Positions 1 to 11,970 of a DNA stretch of 64,000 bases are shown in pieces (within the stretch, counting starts at the first letter, position 1; each line of letters opens with the position of its first letter). Location: positions 192,711 through 256,710 of the forward strand of contig BDIU01000028.1 of the NCBI GenBank assembly GCA_002118135.1, written 5' to 3'. This DNA is from Trebouxia sp. TZW2008 (taxonomy: Eukaryota; Chlorophyta; Trebouxiophyceae; Trebouxiales; Trebouxiaceae). Both the position numbers and the translations under genes were made by a program. The notes under the pieces were generated by a model. It did not search any database. It worked only from the letters and a program-made list of their open reading frames with translations, and was not told where the DNA came from.

Positions 1-780
1 CAAGCAGATCTGTGAATGCAACGAGCCCAGTCTCAGGTACATCAATCTCACATCACAGAAGCAAAGCTTACTATACAAGAGCATGCCTGTAGCACATCAG
101 CAAAGCTCGTCAGCGCAAGGCTGATAAATGTTGTGAACCTGTATGCCAAAAGTCTTTGCATGGCCCCGTAAGGACCTTGTCAAGAAACCTGTCCTATGAA
201 CTAAAAGTATCAGGCAAATTGTCAAGTTTGGAAACAGCCTTTCCTGGTTGGGTGCAGGCAGCAAGTATGCACACGCAGCCAACAGGGGCGAGGCAGGCAG
301 AACAAAGACAGCTTCAAAAGGTCCCAGCAATCTGCCAGAAACATCAGCACTTGAAGCTTCTGGACATCACACGCCAACCTCACAGGAAAGCCAAGCTGCA
401 TCATGGCGTGAAGACCCATGCTGACTCACAGACAGCTAATGCCTTGGTTGGATTTTCCTTTTGATTTGGGATGGTGCTGTTGAAGTTTGTGTTGATAGAC
501 TGTTCAATTGTCAGTCTGTGCTGCACCTATTGCGCAACGACCTCAACCAGCAGTGCTCAGCAGACATGCCATGAGTTGCACCACTTGTATGTACTTTCCC
601 TTGCCAGAAAGCAAGGTGTGTACTGCCATTGCTAGCATTGCAAGATTGCCATGCTGTTCTGCAGGCGTCAACTTGATTTGTGATTCACAACCAGCTCTGC
701 TTACTTTTGATTGGTTCAGCCTCTGCACATGCTGTACATGTGATCACCCTGCTGTTCAGGGCCAGGACTGCAAGTGTAGC
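1..780. other. Window edge, no supported gene
   Basis: Downstream of HYPK. Frames on both strands overlap with similar length (about 60-100 codons), and none has motifs or splice sites that can be chained. It may hold the HYPK 3' UTR and the end of a neighbouring gene. Confidence 0.4.
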
Positions 781-1243
781 TCACAAAAACGATTGTAGAG
801 CTTCCAGCAAGTTGCCTTGATGTTCTCGCAGTCTCCTGTCAGCTGTCTTTGAGTCCACTTCAAATTCTGCAGCTATGATATCCACATCTGCTTTATTGAC
901 CTTGACAGCTGCCAGCTGTGTGTCCCTGCACAAATACTGCATCAATGAGCAATTACAGAGGGCTTGTGCAGCAGGCTGTTGAACAGCAGGTCACCTGCGC
1001 CTCTGAGCTTCCCGATCTGCTTTTTGTGAAGCTATCAGTCCTGCCATAGCAGTGTGCACTTTGTTTGCGTCCAGCTCTTTCTCTTCCACCTGTGTGGAAA
1101 GTCACCCTGTCGGTCGGTGCATTCGACATCTGAGTTAGCGCGCGGCAAGCTGAACTGACATGGTCTGTGAGTTGGTCAAGCGCTTTGTCTTGAGCGGCTT
1201 GATCTTTGTTAGCTAGTCCAAGCTGTTCTGGCTCTTCGGCCAT
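781..1243 (-). CDS. HYPK: HYPK (huntingtin-interacting protein K), NatA-associated protein
   Basis: Exons complement(781..925, 995..1089, 1160..1243); lengths 84, 95 and 145 close in frame to 107 aa. The N-terminus is acidic. The middle reads LTDHVEEKEL, matching the LERVTDYAEEKEI stretch of animal HYPK. The last exon has the C-terminal UBA-like domain (VKVNKADVDIIAAEFEV, then RLREHQGN and LLEAL, corresponding to the REHMGNVVEAL of human HYPK). Both introns are about 70 bp with GT-AG ends. HYPK is known to bind the NatA N-terminal acetyltransferase at the ribosome exit tunnel and modulate its activity. The ATG at 1243 is the first in frame. Its 5' end faces RPL9 about 120 bp away, suggesting a shared promoter. 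Confidence 0.93.
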
Positions 1244-1364
1244 GGTAGCTAAACGTGGCTAGCCAGCTTCATGCACGGGCGCGTTGGAGCAATTGACGGC
1301 TCATCGAGCATGCCATCACCATGTAGCGGACGCACCCCGAGTAGCAAGAGTAGCACACTTGTTT
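1244..1364. promoter_or_regulatory. Divergent promoter region between HYPK and RPL9
   Basis: About 120 bp separate the HYPK start (minus) from the likely RPL9 start (plus). Both products act at ribosomes. No clear TATA element or other motif was recognised; the call rests on geometry only. Confidence 0.4.
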
Positions 1365-3493
1365 ATGTACTCAATAATGGTCTCGGAGCGATGCGGCTTT
1401 AGCTTTGTTTTCACGACCTGTCGCTTTCAAGATAAGCAAGCGACCGCGAGTGGGGAGTTGCAATGGCGCAACTTTGCCTCGGTCAGTCTGCAGGGTTGCG
1501 GCAACTGCCAGCGGTAAGATCAGCCCGTTCCGAAGTCCTCTCCGACCGAGTTCGAGTTGTGAAAGCTACTTCTGCGTGCGCGCAAGCATCGTCTTAGCCT
1601 TGGTACATGCGCTGCAGAGCTTTCAGCCGAACAACGCACGCCAGTTTCAGCAACCCCGTGTATGCCGGACCAGAACAAATGGTCCACTGCAAATTTTCGC
1701 CAACAAAAAAGTCAAGAAGACACAAGAGGTAACACAGCCACAATCTGACATCGTGTGGTACTCAATTGCATAGTCTTGTCATCAGTGCATGTCGACGGGC
1801 ACTCGCTTGACACACATGCAGCCCATTATGTTGTCTTGTATAGCTTATGCTGAGCAAGGGAGACTGGCCTAATAATAGTCATCTTGTGGTGCAGGTTGTT
1901 GTGACTCAGAGGGGCTCTAAAAGAGGCATGGGTGCTGTGGGGGAGCTGACCAGAGTCTCTTCTGGGTACTTCAGAAACTACCTGCACCCCCAGAAACTAG
2001 CTCTGCCAGCCACAGACGCCACTTACGCGTAAGCAATGCTCACAACCCCTTACTTGCAATGCGGCAGTGCAGCTCCTCGTGAGCAAGCGTGCGGTGAGCT
2101 GTTGACGGGATGGCAAGTAGTTTATTTGAGCCCCTATAGTGTTTGCGCTCATGATGAGCAATTCAGAAAGCAAAGAAACGTCTATGCTGCTAGGCATGAT
2201 AATGGGAGCCTTTGTCAATGGAGGCGGCACGGCAGTTTAGCACTGTGCTGCAAAATTGACCACATTTTTGTCTGCACAGGGAGATCCATGAGAAAGAGCA
2301 AGTCGAGGTGAAGAGGATCGAAAAGGTGAGTCTGCACATGCCTTGTGTGTTTCTGAATTCACAATTGTTTACTGTCCAGCTGATGCTTCATGGTCCAGAT
2401 TTCAAATTGGTGTACTGTGCAGCTGCTGTTTAAGGCTTCCCTGTCTGGTCTTGCTCTGCAGGTCGACGCCAAAGCACAAGCCTTGGCAACAGCACTGAAG
2501 ACCATTGGCAAGTTTGTCATTAAAAGGAGATCAGGGGAGCATGACAAAATCCAGGACAGGTATGCCTCAGCAGTCTTCACCAGCACAACAAAGAGTTCCA
2601 CGAAGTTCATTTGAGTTGTGACAAATATTGTGACAACTCAAATGGACTCAGATGATTGATACAGCACAAGGCACAAACACTGTACCAGCTTGCAAGGTTG
2701 CTGGTATGCCGCTGATGAAAGTACGGCACTGTCATTGTCACATCGTCCTGGCACCCAGTGCAAAGGGAATGCTAATGAGGAGCCCTGAGGGCATTGCGTT
2801 GATCATATTCATACTGTATGGTGTCAGTGAAGCATTCTGTTTGCTGCTTGGCTTGTTTTGTTTGGTGCATTGCACAGCTTATCAAGTCTCGCTGCATTCA
2901 TCTGAGCCAACTACTGCAGTTATCTGATATTGCATGCTCAAACATGCTAGCCGCCCTGATATTGCATGCTCAAACATGCTAGCCGCCCTGTATAGGCCCA
3001 GCAGCAAGTAGGAACAGCACATTCTTCTCAATCCCTGCTTCGTCAGTTGTTGGGGTTGAGCTTTCAGATCAAGCCTGACTCAAACAGCACATTCAGCATC
3101 ACAAAAATGGCTGCCTGCAAGCTGAGTCATTCTGTGCACTGCAGTGTGACAGCAGCATGAGCTGACCAGCACATGCAGCGTTATGCAAATGATTGCATGC
3201 AAGCTGAGAAGTTTTGTGCACTGCAGTGTGACAGGGGTAGAAAACGAAAAGCACAGCACCCAAACTTAGGTGGCTGCAAGCTGAGTGGTTTTATGCACTG
3301 CAGTGTGACGGAAGCCGATGTGGTGAGCGCCATTGAGGCACAGATAGGCAAGCGATTAGACAGGAATGTCATTGTACTTCCAGAGATCACAAAGCTTGGC
3401 ACATATGAAGTCGAGGCCAGGCTTCACCCCAAGGTCACTGGAAAATTCAAGCTGCTTGTTCAGAGGGAGAAGGAGCAGCAAAAGAAAAAGTGA
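1365..3493 (+). CDS. RPL9: Plastid 50S ribosomal protein bL9
   Basis: Firm exons: ..1728, 1895..2028, 2280..2325, 2462..2559, 3304..3493. They carry the bL9 signature: GELTRVSSGYFRNYLHP, a central helix (REIHEKEQVEVKRIEK), then SVTEADVVSAIEAQIGK and a C-terminal globular domain ending in REKEQQKKK. The start is uncertain: the frame holding FANKKVKKTQE (up to 1728) has no upstream ATG. The simplest model starts at ATG 1365 in another frame and splices at GTCAGT (1482) to an AG before 1618, 1627 or 1651, giving a Ser/Arg-rich plastid transit peptide. Intron 4 is 744 bp and contains repeats described separately. The family binds 23S rRNA at the base of the L1 stalk. Confidence 0.9.
2925..2988. 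repeat. Perfect 32-bp tandem duplication in RPL9 intron 4
   Basis: Two identical adjacent 32-bp units starting TGATATTGCATGC (2925-2956 and 2957-2988). The lack of any difference suggests a very recent duplication. Confidence 0.95.
3111..3315 (+). repeat. Triplicated 3' splice site of RPL9 exon 5
   Basis: The motif CAAGCTGAG, about 9 bases, then GCACTGCAGTGTGACR occurs near 3117, 3198 and 3277 with a period of about 80 bp. Only the last copy continues into the bL9 reading frame. The two upstream copies retain the acceptor (TGCACTGCAG) and the first exon bases, then diverge. Confidence 0.85.
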
Positions 3494-4453
3494 ATTGGCT
3501 TTGCACAATCTTGAGTTGCAATGGGACTCTTCATTGATGTCAACAGCAGCCCTCTTCAGCTGATCAAGGAAGGTGCACTTGCGGCAGTTTCTGTCAAGGT
3601 CTTGTGCTCGAACATGTTGTATGTATGTATACAAGCAGTTGTGGCTGACAGGCTTCAGCTTGTGTTCCATCTTTCAATACTTGTCTTTGACAATGACAGC
3701 GCCCAACTGACCAGACCTGCATCAATTTTGTCCAAACGCTGTGGAATTTCAAGTTGCTGAACGCAGACTGCTTACGGGAAGTAAGTATGTTGTTGCTGCA
3801 TATTCTCGATACTAGATCAACCTGGCAACAACGGCTTTAGCTTGACTGAACTTGTCTGTGCATAAGCTGCTGCAAGCTTGAGCATATGCATGTGCTGCAA
3901 TGCCATCATGCATGCTCACCTTTCAAGTGCCTTAATGGCCCCTTATGCAAGGCAGTTTGAGGGAAAGGCGCGTGCAGTGCCTGCAGCTGCTGGCTTGTTA
4001 GCCAAATAACAAGCCAGCATGCCAACTCAGCACTTCAGTAGTGTTTCTTCTTCAATGATCAGATTTCCACCAAGCTGCATGTTTCAGCCATCTTGGTGTG
4101 CATCAGCTGCAGCTAGACGACCACGGTTGCATTTCGCTTGCAGTCACGCCTTATCAGTGTTTGAAAGGATAACAGAAGCTTTAGCAAAGGCTAAAATTGT
4201 AGCTTGGCGACCAGAGTCTTTGCTGCTCTCCTTGCATAAAGGGATTCGCTTCACATGCAGCTTGCGGGGGCCACAGCGCCGGCAGTTACCCATGCGCAGT
4301 CACATGGTTTGAAACCGCCGACATGTTCTATGTGTTCACCGCGTGCTTCGTGCCGCCCGTTCGCCACGGCGTCGAAACTCTCACGAAAGCAGTTTAAACG
4401 GCGAAGAGATCAACTCAGTCCGAGGCTCAAAGCGCAAGTACGCTCTAATTGAC
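3494..4453. other. Region between RPL9 and the M41-like gene
   Basis: No supported gene. An ATG reading frame at 4019-4312 has Ser/Arg-rich composition reminiscent of a transit peptide, and another frame from ATG 4330 reads MCSPRASCRPFATASKL. Either could be an upstream leader exon of the gene that follows, but neither can be joined to it with a convincing intron. Confidence 0.3.
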
Positions 4454-6676
4454 ATGTCCGCCCTGTCGTCAGCAGTGCCTAAGGCTAGAAATCATGATGT
4501 ACAGGCAACCACGTTCCAAACACCCTCAAGTCTCTCTGAGCTAGACAAAATACTGGTGCGTATTCCTTTGTTGTGTGCTATCAGAAGCTTGTTATTAGCT
4601 GTGCAAGGTCTGCAATATCTAATTCATGTCATGCAGTGCAGTTCTGACACAAGCGCAGAAAGCCATGCACTGGACTTTATGAAGAAACTGAAGGAGGACG
4701 GTGTGGTGAAAGCGTATGGAGGCGCACAGCAGGTATTGATAATTGCTGAGTGCATCAAGCAGATACACAAGCTCATTCTAACATGCAAAGTTACCACATG
4801 TGTATGCACTATCCTGCAAGGCTGCAAGCACCCTCTCTTTGTTGACTGCATCTGAAGAGCATGATGCACCTAATGTGTCTAAGTTCAAAGCGTTTCTCAA
4901 TGATTGGGCTTGTGGTGCAGATCCCAAAGAGGCTCTATACTCTAGAAGAGCTCAGACTCAATAACCTGAAACCAGAGGAGTTTTTGTCTCCTGAAGACAG
5001 CACCCTGAATACTGTCCGTACCATATTGCAGGTGAGATTCATTCTGATTGCATTAGCTTGCTGCATTCCACCGCTGAGGAGTGTGCAGTAAGTTTCTAAT
5101 ACTTCGACACATGATGTGCAAACATTCTGATTGTGAGGACAGTGCAATTGGAAATCACACACTGCATTCTGACTGCAGTCATACTTCTGAGTAAGGCAAA
5201 CTACCCAACGCCAGAACAATTTCTTGGGAATACATGTAGTTTGTCACGATAAGCAATAGCTGTGTGCTAATTGTAGGCAGGGGGTCTGGCTACAGTCACA
5301 GGCCTATACTTTTTGCTACACCTTTCCATCACTCAAGCCCTGGCGATAGTCATTGTAGTCATGTTCTTTGTCGTCGGTGACCAGGTAGGTTCGCAGTCGT
5401 TTCTGGCAATCAGCACTTGTCCAGCAAGCTATGATGGAACAGCTTGCTACCAAACATTGCAAGCATGCTCTGCTGCTGCCAAGAGCATTTGCATAAGCTG
5501 TGTCGAATCATCTTGGCCATTGTCATTTCAATGCAGCAGAAACTTTGCAGAAAGCTTTCCATCTCCATTGCCAGTCAAGACTTCGGCTCAACTGTTGCAG
5601 GTTGGCAACAATGGCGGAATTGAAGGACTTGTTGTAGACACAGCTGGCAGATACATCAACAAGACATATGCTCAGAGAATAGCGTTGCATGAGGCGGGGC
5701 ATTTCCTCATTGCTTACCTTGTCGGCCTGCTGCCCAAAGTCTACAGCTTGTCAACTTTGGATGCATACCAGAAGTGAGTTGGGGCTCTGACACTTCCTCC
5801 TCAAGCACAGCCAAAGCATGAATATGCAAGACGTGAGACATGTGCATAGTCACAAGCACATAAACTTATCAAGCTGTCAACTCTGCATAAGCATTTGCTG
5901 TTGTGGTGCTTGCATGTGCTTTGATTTGCTATTGAGGACAACCTGCAGTCTGATGCATCTATTCCATGCAGCAAGCAGCAAAGCGTGCATGTTGTTTGTG
6001 CAGATACGGCAAATTCAACATCCAGGCTGGCACTCAGTTCTGTGACAAGTCCTTTTCAGAGGAGATAGCGCGAGGCAGTATATCCAGTGTCAGCCTAGAC
6101 AAGTACACTTGCGTGGCGCTGGCAGGCGTATCAGCAGAGTACCTCAAGTTTGGGAGGGCTGAGGGCGGTTTGGGAGACGTGCAGCAGTTGGATGCCCTCC
6201 TACGTGCTATTGGGGTACGCACTCCTGCATTTCCAACTCATTCATCAACACCCGTCAGGGGTTGCAGCCATTTGGTAGCGAGCTCTGTATATCATAATGC
6301 ACTACCAATCAACTGATGCCAGCTTTGACATTCAGTTGACTTTAATCCCTGCTGTCTGCAAAGAAGTGAAACATGCAGATTTTCTTGCATTTTGCGTATG
6401 CCTTCAAAGTGATGCTGCTGGCGGAGCAATCAATACTGCATTGTCGTTTGCCACAAAATACTTCAGCAAAGTGCTGACCATGCGAGCGCCTTGGTGCAGT
6501 TCACCCAGAAGAAGACAGATGGACAGATACGATGGACAGTTTTGAATGTGGTTTCACTGCTGAAACGGCATAGCAAGACGCATGAAAAGCTGGCTCAAGC
6601 CATGGCACAGGGCAGCTCAGTTGCAGCATGCATTGGCGTCATTGAAGATGGCGTTCAGAGTGCATCGCACATCTGA
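4454..6676 (+). CDS. VIR3-type M41-like (FtsH-related) plastid membrane protein
   Basis: Exons 4454..4555, 4637..4732, 4921..5031, 5277..5384, 5601..5773, 6004..6214, 6500..6676 close in phase to 325 aa. Features in order: RLYTLEELRLNNLKPEEFL; hydrophobic segment YFLLHLSITQALAIVIVVMF; zinc motif ALHEAGHFLIAYLVG (HEXXH); AGVSAEYLKFGRAEGG; and FTQKKTDGQIRWTVLN near the C-terminus. This is the layout of the plant At1g56180/At5g27290 family, which retains the M41 zinc-binding helix but lacks the FtsH AAA ATPase module. The N-terminus is uncertain: the frame stays open without ATG back to about 4343, so a transit-peptide exon is probably missing from this model. Expected location is the plastid envelope or thylakoid. 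Confidence 0.85.
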
Positions 6677-7371
6677 GGCTGATTGACGCAGCACAGAGTC
6701 AGCTGTGCGTCAGGACCAGGGTAGAACCTGCGCTTCAGGCTGCAAGAGCAGGTTGTACCAAGCATGTGCATGTCATGGAGGTCCAGACGTGTCACTTGCC
6801 AATCTCTGATGCAGCTGTAGTACAACACACTTTTGGGGCCATGGTTTGCACTGACAAGCACTTTGTATGCCACCATCCTGTATGCATCCGCAAATCTGGT
6901 CATGGTCAGGCCTGCAGACGCATTCAGACTACAGCGAGAACAACAGTACTGAGTGAAGGTCAAGCGTCAATACGCTCTAGACACTGGTACACCAGTGCAT
7001 AACATTATCTCGGTTGCCCCTGCGGCTGTCAACTCAGTCCTAGCAGGCGTGCTGCATGTGTACGAAACAATCATGGAGGTCAGGAATCCGCTCTGCACAA
7101 TGCATCACTGTCGCTGTGCAGGTCCCAGATGTACATAGGCCTCAGATAAAAGCTTGCAATTGTGGCACTATGGGCTGGCCATTAGTAAATCGACATGCAT
7201 ACCCCAGCCTTAGCATGGCATGCGCAGCATGCAGGCCTCGTCAACAGCATTTTGCCTTCACAACTTGTCGCAGGCTGAGAAGCTTGTTCTGCTCGGGCGG
7301 TCATGATGCGTGAAACGCTGACTTGAGTTGTTGTACTTGTTGCGACCACAAGGCTTTGATCTGGCGCAGCG
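6677..7371. other. Intergenic, no gene recognised
   Basis: Short frames only, with no conserved motifs and no convincing splice pattern. It separates the M41-like gene from unknown gene A, both on the plus strand. Confidence 0.5.
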
Positions 7372-10300
7372 ATGGGCAGGTTATCGGGCAACTTCAAGCA
7401 ACAGGTGCTCACGAGCGTGACGCGTCTGACCTCTGTACACAACATACAGGACTGTCTGTAAATGCTCGCCCACATGCAAGTTCCTCCGGCAGGTGCATCC
7501 TCTGCTTGCTGAAGTGTGGCACGATCGCAGAAACTGTCCTTTGGCTTCAAGCCTTCCGCTGCGGCAACGTCCGACGTATATGAATCAACGCAATATGCTG
7601 GTCCGGAGACGATCGATGCCTATTCCTCAGCGCGGATCAGCAATGTCTACTCACAATATGAAGAGGAGGTCAACAAGAAACGAAAGCTTCGTGCAGCACC
7701 CAGTCGAGCATACGGCACGCGACGAGCAGCTGCTGACGACGCAGCCATCGACGCTCAAGGAGAAGAGTTGACCCTGTCAAACAAGCGCCGCAGGTCAGCC
7801 GGTGATGAACAAGGTGGGTAGCTACATGCGTTTTGCAGCTTTATGCTTCTGTTGCTCAGCAAACAGCCAGCTCTTGCACTTTCTTGCACAAGGCTGGACA
7901 GCAAAATCATACTGAAAAGACACCCCATTGTTGCTGGACATCATTGTGGTGTGTTCATTGATTTTGTCTTACAGATCTTGACACAATATATCATGCAGGG
8001 CACCGATTTCTCCAATACCTGTGGCAGAATGTTAGCGAGCAAATTGTTCCTCCAGAGTAAGTTCTGTCAACCACTTTTGACTTCAACAGCCACACAAGCT
8101 CGCCAATTCTGCAAGCAGAAATTCAGACTGTTGTTGAACAGCTGTTGACTGCAGGGCTGACTCAGAGCGCCTGACCAATGTAGTCCGCTTCCATGCGTTC
8201 CATGGGTCAAAAGACTTGTCAATCAGTGCCTTGCAGTAAGTGTCCTCCAAAGAGCCCTCATTGCTTCTGTTCAAATGTGAATGAAGCCATGTCGTACATG
8301 TGCTTGACCTGAAAGCTGTCATTGTTTGTGGTTTGCCCAGCATCACAGACGCAATTCACTGTAGCTGTGTAAGGACATCTCCATATCTCATGTTTTGCCT
8401 ACATGATGCAAATGCTTATGCTCAAATTCTTACGCTTGTTCGTGTCGCAGGCTGATGCAGTATCTGGCTCATCTGCATCCAGTGACTAGCAGTGTAGAGA
8501 ACACAACAGGTAGACTGCAGAAACCTAAAGCAATGCATCACTACATAAGCTACGGGTTGTCATGGCTAATCAGCAATGCCTAGGCATAGCGGCTCAATTT
8601 CATGGCGCAAGACATGTGCACTGATCCTTCATCCTGATCAGCAAATTGTGTACAAGGACTCGCCTGCCTCGCATGTCCAACTCAGTTGGTTCAGAACAGC
8701 TTCTGACTGACTTATATGTAGGCTGTTGATTGCATTTGTACTTACCTAGTTGCTGTTTCAAAGCCTGCCTAGCAAGCATATTTGATGAATGATTGCGTAA
8801 TGCATGAATGAGTGAAACAAAGAATGTCTGAATGAATGAATGCACAGGTGATGGGCAGCAGAAGCACTCAATCATGACAGCAGGTCAAAATGCAGGAGGT
8901 GGCAAGCCATGGGTCTTCCTTGATAGGTGAGACTGCTGGAAGGTGTCTCAATTCAATGCCTTGGCCTCTTGTACGCAAGCTGCTGATTCCTGCAGAGTGC
9001 GTGTGATGTAACTTGCTGCATACACCTCTGCACATCTCTGTCTGTGCATCTGACTTGCGCAGCTCTGTGCCGGTGTTGCATGCACCGACTGCATGAGCGC
9101 CATGTTCTGCACATACTGTGGCTATGTGAAGGCTTGAACACTGTTGAGTGCTGAATGAATCCCATGTCTTTGTCAGTTGTGACAATGCAACAGCTTTGGG
9201 GCTGTGAGTGCTGACCAACTTCTATCCTGAGTGCAGGAAGTTCCACCTTGACATACGGCATGACCCAGATCAGCAGTCTGCAATTGCTCACCTCTACTTC
9301 CAGAAGGTGAGAATGATGCACTTTCTGCTCAGGCACTAATACTTGTGCTTTCAAGCCAGAAAGTCTCACAGCTACACCTGATTCCACTGTCACACTCCAA
9401 GTGTTGCACGGAGGAACGCATTCAACCATTGATTGTACACCATTTGACCTGGCTCATTTGCTTATGTTTTGGTGGTTTGGGTCATGCGTGCATCAGCAGT
9501 ATATTATGGTTGTATACATTACATTATGTATATGAATATATACATGTATGTGTATACATTTAATTATGTGTATGTATTTGTATGTACATTACTGTATACA
9601 TGATGAAGTGCGATTACTTGTTATCAGGTGTGGGACCATGCAGCAGAGCAGGCAGAGGGACTTGTTGGCACTCAGGGATCTGATGAAATAGACACTGAGG
9701 ACTACTACAGGTATCTGCACAATCTGTGTAGAATTTTTGCGCTCAGTGATGGCATCAGAAGCGCTGCTTTCTCAGCACTCCGGGCAGTGACAGCTTTCCA
9801 GACCTTCTGCTGCTTATATGTAGCCCTTGGGCATGTCACAACCTGTGTACAGCTTAAAACAAGCTGATCAATGTTGGCTGGTCTCCATGGGCACCTTGAA
9901 ACGTTAGTCAAATGTAGCCAGTTTTGGTCAAAATACCCTCCACTTGTACTGCAGGAACTTTGGTGAGCTGTGCTGCATGAAGCTGATACTGTCTGAGCTG
10001 CAACGGGACCTGCGGCATCGCTTGGCTGTGTATGCCAAGACTGCAAAAGCTGACAAGTCAGCAGAGGCAAAGCGGCATGCACTGCTGCAGAACAGTCAGC
10101 TTTGGCGTCTGCTTCAGGTAGCCTACATCTCACTCTTTGTGACCTATCTGTTCACCATCAGGAAAGCCCAGTGGTGGGCTGTGCTGATGGGATGAAGGCT
10201 GGTTCTTTAACAGCACTCCCAGTCATTGAAACACAAGCTGGAGATTCAGTTTCCACATGAGTGTGAGAGCGCTTTCTGTTTGGGTGCTTGTGAGGGTTCA

Positions 10301-11338
10301 AAGCCCCTTTGAGCCCATCCCACAAGTCACCAAAGAAGAAGCTGCTAGCCAACACAGCCGCAGGCAGTGAAAGCACCCATTTCAACGGGTTGTAGCACAT
10401 TCCCTCAAGCGTTTTATCCCTTGGCTCTGTTAATGCCAAGATGCATCAGCTGCATGACTGATATATGCCAGTATGCAAGCCGTCTTTTGCAGCTTGACAA
10501 CCCAAATTGTAGCAGGCTGCAAGTCAAGAGTTTCCTTACATTGAGTATTCTCACAAAGAGAAATTACTGTATGTCAAACAATGACAGTGAGCCCACCTCT
10601 CAACACAGTATTGACTCAATGCCCGATGACTACTCTTGCAGAATGAGTCTCATTCAATGAGGTATGGCGAGCTAGTGCTGAATCTGATGAGGTGCATAGC
10701 AGCCTCAGCAGCAGCAGAAGATGAACAGGAGGAATTGAACCAACACACCCCTGCCATGCTGAAGAAGATTAGACCCTCCAGCAAGTCACCCAGCCCTGCA
10801 CCCAGTGAGGCTTTGCCACAGCCACAGTCAGCAGAGAAGTTCCCGGAGTTTGCCCATGCTCAAGCAGTAGCAGCAGCAGAAAAGAGGCAGAAGCAGAAGG
10901 ATGACCAGAACGATGATGAGATGCAGTGGCCGGTGGATGCTGAAGTTTTTGGGGTGGCAGAAATTGCTGAAATGGCAGGACTGCTACTGCGTATGATTCT
11001 GGAGCTGTCTGGTGAGATTCACAACTGCTTTGTACGTTGCGCCCTGAAGTGTGAGCGGAAAGTTCCTGTAACCCTGTGTTGCAAGCTACTTCGAGCTGGA
11101 TCCTGCATGCTTTTTGTGGCATTTGCAATGCACCCTGTAACATGCAGCAGCAGTGAAGCAGCGAGGCCCACAAAGTGTCTTGTGAATTGCACTTGTCATG
11201 CAGCCTGCGGCGTGCAGCAGGGTTTTCGATGCCGCATGCTGCAATAACAGCAGGAATATGCAAATCTGCTATGATGCTTGACAGGCTGTCCTGATCAATC
11301 CAAAAATTCCTCCTGAACACTCATGGAGCGACGCATAA
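7372..11338 (+). CDS. Unrecognised multi-exon gene A (helical protein)
   Basis: Phase-consistent exons: 7372..7404, 7531..7813, 7975..8056, 8155..8235, 8451..8509, 8848..8926, 9237..9306, 9628..9710, 9955..10117, 10642..11031, 11285..11338 (stop). The N-terminus has a basic patch (NKKRKLRAAPSRAYGTRR, then SNKRRRSAGDE), a likely nuclear localisation signal. The middle is helix-rich (LDTIYHAGHRFLQYLWQ; RLMQYLAHLHPVTSSV; ELQRDLRHRLAVY). A Pro/Ser/Gln-rich linker precedes a hydrophobic helix (EIAEMAGLLLRMILELSG) and the end IPPEHSWSDA. The first exon (MGRLSGNFKQQ) is inferred: the second exon has no ATG. I recognise no family. It could continue into gene B if the stop at 11336-11338 is spliced out, but no donor is visible. 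Confidence 0.6.
9500..9602. repeat. AT-rich TATA/TGTATG-type low-complexity tract
   Basis: Irregular TATAC/TGTATG/ACATTA repeats in the intron between gene A exons at 9306 and 9628, strongly AT-rich relative to its surroundings. Confidence 0.8.
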
Positions 11339-11970
11339 CTGTTTATACTCTCACTTGCTGTCATGCACTGTACAGCGTCAAGCGCTTTTGTCCTGGTTCA
11401 AGTCAGCATGCATGTTGCAAACAGCTTTGATGGACTCCTTGATGTATGTGAACTTCATCACAGCCTTCTGCATCATGCATGCCGACCTGAGTATAGACAA
11501 AGACACAGGATTTGCCATGCATGCCCTGAAACTTGTCCAAGCAGCTTGACAAAGCATTAGTCGCTGAAGTCCCAGACATGCCTGGCAACTTTCAAGATCG
11601 TCTACATGTGAGCAAAGTTTCACCTGGCTTCTTGAACGCTGCTGATGTGCAGTGGTTGCTCTCAATTGCCGGTACTGTTACCCCTGCTTGTGTCAGCGCC
11701 TCTGATGGGAGAGGCTCTGATGCACTTCGTGATGTGTGCGTCCATGCCGTACCAAACTGCATGGACAATACTGTCAAGCATGCCTGGCAAGTTCTGTGTC
11801 ATGATGCAACCAAGTTCACCATTGGCTGTCTGGGCGCTTCTATAGTACAGTCTTGGCAGTCCATCTGACCACCTGTGCCTTTCCTCCAATGCAAGTCAAC
11901 ACACTCATAATGGAGAAGGCTTTGTATCCTACAGCGAACTTTCTTCACTGCTGATGATGGTGGCATGCAG

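Noticed and set aside
1405..1728. RPL9 start at 1405
   Set aside because: The codon there is TTG and no ATG occurs in that frame; an upstream spliced start is more likely.
3521..3760. 79-codon plus frame after RPL9
   Set aside because: No motifs or splice support; consistent with 3' UTR or intergenic sequence.
4343..4453. M41-like gene start at 4343
   Set aside because: The codon is GTG; the first ATG in frame is 4454. Kept only as a hint of an upstream exon.
6410..6545. Extra exon (DAAGGAINTALSFATKYF) in the M41-like gene
   Set aside because: The plant family joins the preceding DALLRAIG-type segment directly to FTQKK, and the 6214 to 6500 splice is in phase without it.
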